Origin: Flavobacterium sp. WV_118_3
GTDB lineage: Bacteria > Bacteroidota > Bacteroidia > Flavobacteriales > Flavobacteriaceae
Direction of reading: 5' to 3'
DNA: 64,000 bases
NCBI RefSeq assembly: GCF_039778605.1
Contig: NZ_CP156060.1
Location: 3,038,001-3,102,000, forward strand
Shown here: piece by piece, positions 36,849-44,055 of the stretch
Layout of the letters: every line of letters begins with the position of its first letter
Position numbering within the stretch: position 1 is the stretch's first letter
Made by a program: the position numbers and the translations under genes
The notes under the pieces: model-generated
Told to the model about the DNA's origin: nothing
The model's input: only the letters and a program-made list of their open reading frames with translations
Databases searched by the model: none

Positions 36849-37334
36849 ATGGCTATTCATAAACTACTGATTAACGATTTTATCTCCGAAGATTATGAAT
36901 TGATTGCAATTCATTCGACTCTGGAAGACTATCGGTTAGCCTATTTTATCAACCAGAAGCTTCCCGTTACATTCGAAAAAAGCAGCAAGGATATCGGTAT
37001 TCAGGTACCGGAAGGAAAAAGTCATTTTACCCGCTTTATTTTCGACGACGAAGCACATGAATTATTTTGGAATCTGATTCCAAATAAAACAACACTGGTT
37101 ACCCGACAAACGAAAGCCACATCCCTTTTTGAGGAAACGGAATTTGATATCGCAACCAACATATACCTGTTGCCGGAACTCAAAAAAGTGGATTATATCA
37201 TAAAAATTGAAAACACAGACGATTTTTTTGACCTGGACCAATTGATTGATCAGCTGTTGACAATCAAACAGATTACCACGGCCTATAAAATTGAACAAAA
37301 CAAACTAAAATCGAAAAATAATTTAATTTTCTAA
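36849..37334 (+). CDS. IPExxxVDY-family protein, unknown function
   Basis: A 161-residue soluble protein. The name-giving motif appears as LPELKKVDYIIKIE near residue 112, in a mixed alpha/beta protein with no signal or membrane segment. From my knowledge the family is restricted to Bacteroidota and lacks a known role. The gene ends five bases before pyk and follows rnc after 95 nt, so it is probably co-transcribed with pyk. A regulator of, or partner for, pyruvate kinase or rRNA processing is possible but unsupported beyond location. Confidence 0.85.
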   Translation: MAIHKLLINDFISEDYELIAIHSTLEDYRLAYFINQKLPVTFEKSSKDIGIQVPEGKSHFTRFIFDDEAHELFWNLIPNKTTLVTRQTKATSLFEETEFDIATNIYLLPELKKVDYIIKIENTDDFFDLDQLIDQLLTIKQITTAYKIEQNKLKSKNNLIF

Positions 37335-37339
37335 TACCA

Positions 37340-38770
37340 ATGCTGACAAGAAAAAAGACAAAAATCGTAGCGACACTTGGCCCTGCTTGTAGTACAAGAG
37401 AAATAATAAAAGAAATGATTGATACAGGAGTAAATGTCTTCCGAATTAATTTTTCTCACGCTGATTATACGGATGTTAAAGAACGTATCGATATTATTAG
37501 AGGACTAAACGATGAATTTGGTTATACCACTTCTATTCTTGCCGACCTGCAAGGCCCAAAACTTCGCGTCGGTGTCATGAAAGAAGACGTAGTAGTGAGT
37601 AAAGGTGATACCATTACGTTTACTACTGCAGAAGATATTCTGGGAACTGCCGAAAGGGTGTATATGAATTACAAAGAGTTTCCAAAAGATGTAAATCCCG
37701 GAGAGCGTATTCTTTTGGATGACGGAAAACTGATTTTTGAAGTACTGGAAACCGATAAAAACACTGAGGTAAAAACCGTGGTAATTCAAGGTGGTCCTTT
37801 GAAATCGAAAAAAGGAGTAAACCTCCCAAATACTAAAGTTTCATTACCGGCTTTAACGGAAAAAGACATCCGTGATGCAATTTTCGCTATCGAAAATCAA
37901 GTGGACTGGATTGCCTTATCGTTTGTCAGAACGCCAAAAGATCTGGAGGATCTTCAGGATCTAATTGCCAAACATTCCGATCATAAAATTCCGATTATCG
38001 CTAAAATTGAAAAACCAGAAGCGGTTGAAAATATTGATAAAATCGTTGCTTTTGCCGACGGACTAATGGTTGCCCGTGGGGATCTTGGCGTGGAAATTCC
38101 GGCTCAGGAGGTTCCGTTGATTCAGAAAAAACTGGTTCACCGTGCCAAAACAGCCCGTATTCCGGTTATTATCGCAACACAGATGATGGAAACGATGATC
38201 ACCAGTTTAACACCAACCCGTGCCGAAGTTAACGACGTAGCCAACTCGGTTATGGATGGTGCCGATGCAGTGATGCTTTCCGGAGAAACTTCCGTAGGAA
38301 ACTATCCGGTGCAAGTAATTGAAAAAATGACGCAGATTATCGAAAGTGTTGAAAATTCACCGCTAATCAAGGTTCCGCAAAATCCGCCATTAGTTCGAAC
38401 CAAACGCTATATTACCAAATCGATCTGTTATCACGCCGCTTTAATGGCCAATGATATCGATGCAAAAGCGATTTCAACACTAACCAATAGTGGTTATACG
38501 GCCTTCCAGATTTCGGCCTGGCGTCCTCATTCTCACATTTTGGTATTTACGTCCAATAAAAAAATTGTGACCCAACTGGGTTTACTTTGGGGTGTTCATA
38601 CGTTCTACTACGACAAATTGGTGAGTACCGATGATACCGTAGAAGACATCAACCGCATTTCAAAAGAAAAAGGATTTGTAAAAGAAGACGATATGATGAT
38701 TAATCTGGCCGCCATGCCGGTAATTGACAAAGGGATGGTTAACACCCTGCGTATTTCTCAAATCAGCTAA
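37340..38770 (+). CDS. pyk: Pyruvate kinase
   Basis: A 476-residue glycolytic enzyme transferring phosphate from phosphoenolpyruvate to ADP. Motifs: TKIVATLGPACST, VFRINFSHADY, DLQGPKLRVG, the catalytic Lys in IIAKIEKPEAVENIDKI, MVARGDLGVEIPAQEVP and TQMMETMITSLTPTRAEVNDVANSV. The C-terminal regulatory domain is complete. It ends with a good terminator shared with the convergent dinB. Confidence 0.97.
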   Translation: MLTRKKTKIVATLGPACSTREIIKEMIDTGVNVFRINFSHADYTDVKERIDIIRGLNDEFGYTTSILADLQGPKLRVGVMKEDVVVSKGDTITFTTAEDILGTAERVYMNYKEFPKDVNPGERILLDDGKLIFEVLETDKNTEVKTVVIQGGPLKSKKGVNLPNTKVSLPALTEKDIRDAIFAIENQVDWIALSFVRTPKDLEDLQDLIAKHSDHKIPIIAKIEKPEAVENIDKIVAFADGLMVARGDLGVEIPAQEVPLIQKKLVHRAKTARIPVIIATQMMETMITSLTPTRAEVNDVANSVMDGADAVMLSGETSVGNYPVQVIEKMTQIIESVENSPLIKVPQNPPLVRTKRYITKSICYHAALMANDIDAKAISTLTNSGYTAFQISAWRPHSHILVFTSNKKIVTQLGLLWGVHTFYYDKLVSTDDTVEDINRISKEKGFVKEDDMMINLAAMPVIDKGMVNTLRISQIS

Positions 38771-38793
38771 TCCATATGATTATAAAATAGTAC

Positions 38794-38822
38794 AAACCTG
38801 TCGAAATCGGCAGGTTTTTTTT
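38794..38822. terminator. Terminator between pyk and dinB
   Basis: AAACCTGTCG (38794-38803) pairs with CGGCAGGTTT (38808-38817) with one G-U pair, then a run of T that reaches the dinB stop codon. It is oriented for pyk. Confidence 0.88.
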
Positions 38823-39903
38823 AAAAGTCAAACCGCAATTGTACGGCAACAGTTTTTTTGATTTCCGTATTCAGGTTGTGTAACGAAATACCAAGTAAGC
38901 GTACGGAATCTTTCATTTTTTCCTGATATAGCAATTCTTTCGCCGCTTCCAGAATCAGAGCTTTGTCGGCTATAAAATACGGTAGCGTTTTGCTTCGCGT
39001 TTGCAGTGTGAAATCGGAATATTTGATCTTTAACGTTACCGTTTTTCCGGCTATTTTATGAGACTTCAGCCGTTTTTCTAATTCATTTGCGATATTTTCC
39101 AGCTTTTCAATCATAAAAATTTCGGATGATAAGTTGGTATTAAAGGTTCTTTCGGCACCAACCGATTTTAACATTCGATCCGGTTTTACCGCACTATTAT
39201 GAATACCTCTTACAATATTGTAATAATGGGTTCCGCTTTTTCCAAAATGTTCCTCCAGATAATCCAGCGATCTTGCCTTTAAATCTTTTCCGGTAAAAAT
39301 CCCGTTCTGGTACATTTTTTCGGCCGTTACTTTCCCAATACCGTAGAATTTTTTAATATCCAGGTCTTCGAGAAATTGGATTACTTCTTCAGGATTAATT
39401 GTTTTTTGTCCGTTGGGTTTGTTATAGTCACTGGCTACTTTTGCCAGGAATTTATTTACCGAAATTCCCGCTGAAGCCGTTAGTCCGATTTCCTCAAAAA
39501 TACGTTTCCGGATTTCCTGCGCGATTAGCGTGGCACTCGGATTCCCTTTTTTATTCTCCGTTACGTCCAGGTAGGCCTCATCCAGCGAAAGCGGTTCTAC
39601 CAGATCAGTATATTCGTAAAATATTTTCCGGATTTTTTTAGAGATTTCTTTATACCGGTCAAAGCGGGGACGAACAAAAATAAGTTCCGGACAGTTTTTG
39701 CGCGCCATATAACCACTCATCGCACTTCGAACGCCAAATTTACGGGCTTCATAACTCGCTGCTGAAACCACTCCTCTGACTTCACTTCCGCCAACGGCTA
39801 CCGGCTTCCCCTTTAATTCCGGATTATCCATTTGCTCTACAGAAGCATAAAACGCATCCATATCCACGTGAATAATCTTTCTGAAATTCGGGGTCGTTTC
39901 CAT
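38821..39903 (-). CDS. dinB: DNA polymerase IV (Y family)
   Basis: A 360-residue translesion polymerase. The catalytic acidic residues are in HVDMDAFYASVEQ and LSLDEAYLDVTEN; YEARKFGVRSAMSG and the helix-hairpin-helix VNKFLAKVASDYNKPNG and FYGIGKVTAEKM follow, with the little-finger domain at about 245-350. The protein lacks a clear QLxLF beta-clamp motif at the extreme C-terminus (it ends AVQLRFDF, which may serve). It lies 31 nt after the large membrane protein gene, in the same direction. Confidence 0.95.
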   Translation of the reverse strand: METTPNFRKIIHVDMDAFYASVEQMDNPELKGKPVAVGGSEVRGVVSAASYEARKFGVRSAMSGYMARKNCPELIFVRPRFDRYKEISKKIRKIFYEYTDLVEPLSLDEAYLDVTENKKGNPSATLIAQEIRKRIFEEIGLTASAGISVNKFLAKVASDYNKPNGQKTINPEEVIQFLEDLDIKKFYGIGKVTAEKMYQNGIFTGKDLKARSLDYLEEHFGKSGTHYYNIVRGIHNSAVKPDRMLKSVGAERTFNTNLSSEIFMIEKLENIANELEKRLKSHKIAGKTVTLKIKYSDFTLQTRSKTLPYFIADKALILEAAKELLYQEKMKDSVRLLGISLHNLNTEIKKTVAVQLRFDF

Positions 39904-39934
39904 AAAGTAAATATAGGCTATAAAACAGACGAAA

Positions 39935-41983
39935 TCAGGAAACGGATTCTTCCTCCCGCTTGTCTTTTACCGGGATAAAAAACGATAGCGGTCGCTTTCT
40001 AAAATGAATCCAGATGGCCTTGTTTAAAAGTCGGAATTCCGAAAGCGGTATATTTCGGGAACGGAACGCTAATCCGATTGACAAACCAAAACTGACAATA
40101 AAGTTCATAAAACCAATAAGTCCGATTCCTAAAATACTCCAGCCAATCATCCATAAATCGGCTTTAAAATTCATCCCGTATAATCCTAAGGCAAAATTTC
40201 CACTCGCAAATGTAATGTGTCGAATGTCCAGATTTAACCCCAAAAAGATCCCTATCGACGCCGTACTTCCCAGGAAAACTCCAAACCAGCCGTTCGAAAC
40301 GATACCGGCCCAGTTGTGTTCAAACCAGTTGGCTATTTTTTTTGTTTTTTCGACACCGAAACTCATTTTCAGAAACGGATGCTCCTGAATACGGTAATAC
40401 ACCTGATTGTGTTTGTTTCGGTTGGAAATACTTCCGGAAATGATTCCCGATAAAAACAGGAATACTCCGGCTATCGAAGCGTGAAAAATCGCCGGTGAAA
40501 AAATCGGATTCAGATCGCCTAATAGTTTGGGCCATTTTGTTTCAGCAATATTGTAATCGAAAACCTGATCGATCGCCCAAATTCCCAATAAGGAAACCGG
40601 AAAAGCCATAACAACATTTCCGACGAATGCGATAAACTGAGATCGGAACAAACGGGCGAATAATTTGGCAAACGAACTGTGTTTGTTTTCTGTTTTCCCT
40701 TGTTTTTTCATCCCTTTTTCCAAGGCCTGAATGATGGTCGCTGCGGTCATCGCCGGTTGTTTGGTCGCCAATGTAAAGCCACAAAGATAAATGGCAATAA
40801 AACCAAGCGAATAGTTTAAACTATACAGAAATGCATGTCCGAAAGCACTGGTTTCTATTTTGGAAAACAACAATTTGATGATACACAATATCCCCACAAT
40901 AAAGCCTCCTCCTAAAGCAGCTTTTAGCATCCCGAAATACTCTTTCGGACTTTCGGTAATATAATGCTCTCCCGTTTTGGCCGTATGTTGTGTGATCTCA
41001 TACGAAAGCAATTGCGTACTTTCATTGATCAGCTGACCAACGTTGTTTTTATAACAGTTGAATTTAATGAGTTGTAATGCCAGCTGAATCGTATTGTGTT
41101 TTTTGTCTTCTTCTTTATTGACTACCAATAACGGAATCAGGATTTTCATACGGTACAATTGCTGTCGAATGCGTAACAAACTTTGGTTTACCTTAATCGA
41201 AATCCCGTATTTGGAACTGTTGGCAAAAGCTTTGTCGACATACTCTTCGCATTGTTTGTGCAGGATTAGCAGTTGCTTATACAACAAATCATCGGAAGTA
41301 ATGGCATGTTGTTCTCCGGTACGTATTTTTTCGATAATTTCCTGCAACTCTTTTTCAAAAGCTGTAAACGGACTTTCAAACTGACTGTATTCCGGCACCA
41401 TTTTGATCACGTCATTTTCCATCGCTCTTCCGCTCATACGCTGCGGAATCAGGTTCATCACATTAAGCAATTCGGATAATGGTGATTTTTCTTTAACCGA
41501 AACATAGATATCCCGAAACGAAAGCAGATCAAATAATCGCAATAATTCTTCCATTGGAACTTTTTTGATCCAAATACCATCTGAATTCAGATAAAAAACC
41601 TGATTCAGGATATATTGAAGGGTGTCTTTTTGCGGTTGATACGGTAGTACTTTAGCCAATAATCTTTTCTTGACTTCGAAGACAAAATCGGCATCCTGTA
41701 AAATCGCAGCGTCCGATAACATCCGACTGAATTTTCGTTCTTTAAACAACTGTGCCAGGTAGCCAATCAGCAATTCGCGTTTATCCGGGTGTTCTTCGAG
41801 AAAATAAAGCAATTTTTCGATGGAAACCGTTACTTCTTTCTTCGGCTTTTTCGGCCGAAACAAATGTACCAGATCCACTAAAAAATGTAAGCTATCTTCA
41901 GAGACATACCGCTGGTTCTCAAAATGTTTATCAAACAGGTTTCCTATCGTTGTCTTAGATTGTAGCTTATGTCTTAAATTCAT
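39935..41983 (-). CDS. Large membrane protein, PF10136-type ('site-specific recombinase')
   Basis: A 682-residue protein. The first ~360 residues are soluble and helical, with many Leu/Lys/Glu (KLLYFLEEHPDKRELLIGYLAQLF). The second half has about six hydrophobic helices, including ALGGGFIVGILCIIKLLF, SLGFIAIYLCGFTLATKQP, and LGLYGMNFKADLWMIGWS. This layout and QPAMTAATI match what I recall of Pfam PF10136, called site-specific recombinase from old genetic data. I see no tyrosine or serine recombinase motif, so the name should not be taken literally. A TAATTTTG box lies at 42013-42020 upstream. The role is unknown. Confidence 0.8.
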   Translation of the reverse strand: MNLRHKLQSKTTIGNLFDKHFENQRYVSEDSLHFLVDLVHLFRPKKPKKEVTVSIEKLLYFLEEHPDKRELLIGYLAQLFKERKFSRMLSDAAILQDADFVFEVKKRLLAKVLPYQPQKDTLQYILNQVFYLNSDGIWIKKVPMEELLRLFDLLSFRDIYVSVKEKSPLSELLNVMNLIPQRMSGRAMENDVIKMVPEYSQFESPFTAFEKELQEIIEKIRTGEQHAITSDDLLYKQLLILHKQCEEYVDKAFANSSKYGISIKVNQSLLRIRQQLYRMKILIPLLVVNKEEDKKHNTIQLALQLIKFNCYKNNVGQLINESTQLLSYEITQHTAKTGEHYITESPKEYFGMLKAALGGGFIVGILCIIKLLFSKIETSAFGHAFLYSLNYSLGFIAIYLCGFTLATKQPAMTAATIIQALEKGMKKQGKTENKHSSFAKLFARLFRSQFIAFVGNVVMAFPVSLLGIWAIDQVFDYNIAETKWPKLLGDLNPIFSPAIFHASIAGVFLFLSGIISGSISNRNKHNQVYYRIQEHPFLKMSFGVEKTKKIANWFEHNWAGIVSNGWFGVFLGSTASIGIFLGLNLDIRHITFASGNFALGLYGMNFKADLWMIGWSILGIGLIGFMNFIVSFGLSIGLAFRSRNIPLSEFRLLNKAIWIHFRKRPLSFFIPVKDKREEESVS

Positions 41984-42012
41984 GCGCTTGTTTTTGGTAA
42001 ATTATTCTGTGG

Positions 42013-42020
42013 CAAAATTA
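42013..42020 (-). promoter_or_regulatory. -7 promoter box before the PF10136-type gene
   Basis: On the minus strand TAATTTTG matches the consensus, 29 nt upstream of the start codon. No -33 TTG is at the expected distance. Confidence 0.42.
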
Positions 42021-42079
42021 CGATCCGGGAGCTATAATTTTCTTAACTTGCTCCTAATTTATATTAATTTCTCCAGAAA

Positions 42080-42547
42080 ATGCAGGAAATCGAGCGAAAG
42101 TTTTTAGTCAAATCCGAGGCTTTTATTACCGAATCGCACCATCAAAACAGGATTGTTCAAGGTTATCTTAATTCGGATCCGGAACGAACCGTTCGCGTTC
42201 GTATTAAGGGCGAAAAAGGTTTTCTAACCGTTAAAGGTATCGGAAATGCTTCCGGAACGACACGCCTGGAATGGGAAACGGAAATTCCGGTTTCCGATGC
42301 CGAAATGCTCCTGCCACTCTGCGAAAAAGGTGTTATCGACAAAGTTCGTTATGAGATCCGAAAAGGAAACCACACTTTTGAGGTGGATGTTTTTTTCGGG
42401 GCCAATGAAGGACTGATTATTGCCGAAGTGGAATTGCAATCGGAAAACGAGCTCTTTGAAAAGCCGGACTGGCTCGGTTCCGAGGTTACCGGCGACAAAC
42501 GGTTTTACAATGCTTTTTTAAGCAACAACCCTTATAAACTCTGGTAA
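42080..42547 (+). CDS. CYTH domain protein (triphosphate tunnel metalloenzyme)
   Basis: A 155-residue CYTH protein. The EIERKFLV start gives the ExExK metal/triphosphate motif, and YLNSDPERTVRVRIKGEKGFLTVKG, RLEWETEIP and AEVELQSENE add the tunnel's basic and acidic strands; GSEVTGDKRFYNAFLSNNP closes the fold. Bacterial single-domain members usually hydrolyse inorganic triphosphate or act on nucleotides. The stop is one base before the following lipoprotein gene, suggesting a two-gene operon. Confidence 0.93.
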   Translation: MQEIERKFLVKSEAFITESHHQNRIVQGYLNSDPERTVRVRIKGEKGFLTVKGIGNASGTTRLEWETEIPVSDAEMLLPLCEKGVIDKVRYEIRKGNHTFEVDVFFGANEGLIIAEVELQSENELFEKPDWLGSEVTGDKRFYNAFLSNNPYKLW

Positions 42548-42548
42548 A

Positions 42549-42992
42549 ATGAAAATGCCGCAGTATACGTTACTTTTTCTGCTTGCGGTTTTATCCTGTA
42601 GCAGTCCTCAGAAAACAGTTCAAACGCCATCTATTCCAGCCAGACCTGTACCGGAGACTTTTAGTTATCAAGACAATGGTACCACCTATGTGATGCAAAA
42701 ATATTTCCTGGTCTTACTAAAAAAAGGTCCCAACAGAACCCAATCAAAAGAGGACGCTGAGGAAATTCAGAAAAAGCATATGGAACATCTTTCCTGGTTG
42801 CATCAAAACGGAAAAATCAGCCTTGCCGGTCCTATGGACAAACACGAAACCATTTCGGGCATTCTGGTTTTTAACACGCCTACATTACGCGAAGCCGACA
42901 GTCTTGCAAAATTGGATCCGGCGGTAAAATCCGGACGACTGGAAGTGGAAACTATGGGATGGTGGGCAGCAAAAGGAAGTAAACTCGAATAG
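42549..42992 (+). CDS. YciI-like domain lipoprotein
   Basis: A 147-residue lipoprotein with signal MKMPQYTLLFLLAVLS and lipid Cys at 17. The mature part is a YciI-like ferredoxin fold (YFLVLLKKGPNRTQ, HMEHLSWLHQNGKISLAGP, GILVFNTPTLREADSLAKLDPAV). The conserved His in the LxWLH segment and the Asp in LDP match the putative YciI active-site positions. A secreted YciI is less usual than the cytosolic form. It starts one base after the CYTH gene; the start could also be the third residue (Met3). Confidence 0.87.
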   Translation: MKMPQYTLLFLLAVLSCSSPQKTVQTPSIPARPVPETFSYQDNGTTYVMQKYFLVLLKKGPNRTQSKEDAEEIQKKHMEHLSWLHQNGKISLAGPMDKHETISGILVFNTPTLREADSLAKLDPAVKSGRLEVETMGWWAAKGSKLE

Positions 42993-42993
42993 T

Positions 42994-43455
42994 TTAATCC
43001 TGAATCACTTCAATATTTACGTTTACAAATCCACGGCCTTTTCCGTGTGTGATTTCCATAAACGCTTTTTTAGAAAGGTCAATTTCCCGTCCTCGTGAGA
43101 ATGGTCCGCGATCGGTTACTTCTACGATAACGGCTTTTTTATTGGCTACATTCGTTACTTTTATTTTAGTTCCGAAAGGCAGATTTCTATGCGCAGCAGT
43201 ATATTTTGCATTGTCAAATTTTCTACCACTTGCGGTTCTTCTTCCATTAAATCGGTCGGCATAATACGATGCATGTACATTTTTTTTATAATTCTTAAGC
43301 TTAAGACCTCCCTGAATCGTGATAGAATCTTTTTTTATCGTATCGTTCACTTTCACTTTCGGATCTGCCTGAAAAGCGAAAACCCTTCCGGTTGTTGTAC
43401 TGATTAACAAAACAGCGAGTGTAACAAATACGATGTAAACTATTACTTTTTTCAT
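42994..43455 (-). CDS. RlpA-like double-psi beta-barrel protein
   Basis: A 153-residue exported protein. Residues about 1-27 form a signal peptide or anchor (VIVYIVFVTLAVLLISTTTG). The DPBB domain includes ASYYADRFNGRRTASGRKF, YTAAHRNLPFGTKIKVTN, VEVTDRGPFSRGREIDLS and KAFMEI. The Asp in TDRGP and the His in AAHRNLP match the catalytic pair of RlpA lytic transglycosylases, which cleave denuded peptidoglycan strands. No SPOR domain is present. It converges with the YciI-like gene. Confidence 0.92.
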   Translation of the reverse strand: MKKVIVYIVFVTLAVLLISTTTGRVFAFQADPKVKVNDTIKKDSITIQGGLKLKNYKKNVHASYYADRFNGRRTASGRKFDNAKYTAAHRNLPFGTKIKVTNVANKKAVIVEVTDRGPFSRGREIDLSKKAFMEITHGKGRGFVNVNIEVIQD

Positions 43456-43504
43456 TCTATTCGTTTTTTAGATGATGAAGGGCAAGAAATATGCCAAGTT
43501 GAAA

Positions 43505-43522
43505 AAGGCCCTTACGGGCCTT
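43505..43522 (-). terminator. Terminator after the four-helix membrane protein
   Basis: AAGGCCC (43505-43511) pairs with GGGCCTT (43516-43522), followed on the minus strand by TTTCAACTT. Short but GC-rich and well placed, five nt past the stop at 43527. Confidence 0.75.
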
Positions 43523-43526
43523 CATT

Positions 43527-43952
43527 TTATTTAAACCATAAACTCCATGGTATTCTGCTTAGTATTAAAAGCAATCCTATCGCATAGAAAACGGCTATTT
43601 TTTTGAATTTATCCGTTCCGGTAGCTGCTTTTTTATGTTTCGACCAACCAACCGTGATCAATGCTATAGCAATGATATTGATTAGCGGATGCTCCAAAGA
43701 AGTTAATCGAAGCGCACTGTTACTCATTTGTCCGAATGATGCCGAACCCAGTGGTGAAACAAAATATAGGATAAAACCGAAAAGCAACTGAATATGAGAA
43801 AAGATCAAGCCAAAAAGTGAAATTCTTCTGTCTTTTGGTTCAAAATCTCTTTTGGAACTCATTCCTAAAAAAGCGTTGATTACAGCGATGAATAAAGCCA
43901 ATAAAGCTAAATAAGCCAATCCGGAATGGCCTTTTTGAATAATTTCGTACAT
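43527..43952 (-). CDS. Four-helix membrane protein, unknown function
   Basis: A 141-residue integral membrane protein with helices at about 11-31, 45-67, 84-104 and 118-138. Four His residues (in QKGHSGL, FSHIQLLF, LEHPLIN and WSKHKK) lie at or near helix ends, a pattern seen in small heme-binding cytochrome-b-like proteins, but this is only a suggestion. No soluble domain or signal is present. I do not know a characterised relative. It has its own terminator. Confidence 0.82.
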   Translation of the reverse strand: MYEIIQKGHSGLAYLALLALFIAVINAFLGMSSKRDFEPKDRRISLFGLIFSHIQLLFGFILYFVSPLGSASFGQMSNSALRLTSLEHPLINIIAIALITVGWSKHKKAATGTDKFKKIAVFYAIGLLLILSRIPWSLWFK

Positions 43953-43994
43953 AGTTAGTTTTTTGTTTTCAAAACAAAGATAAGGAATTGAAAC

Positions 43995-44030
43995 TAAAAA
44001 AGCCGCTTACCCAAAGTGGTAAACGGCTTT
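43995..44030 (-). terminator. Terminator of the reprolysin-like metalloprotease gene
   Basis: AAAGCCG and CGGCTTT arms with an inner TTACC/GGTAA pairing (43999-44030) around one mismatch. A T run follows on the minus strand. It lies 26 nt past the stop. Confidence 0.82.
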
Positions 44031-44055
44031 AATCATCCGATTTCGTTATTTTTAA

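Noticed and set aside
39935..41983. Sign of a mobile element because of the 'recombinase' family name
   Set aside because: No tyrosine or serine recombinase motif, no att-like repeats and no neighbouring mobile genes; the protein is membrane-embedded.
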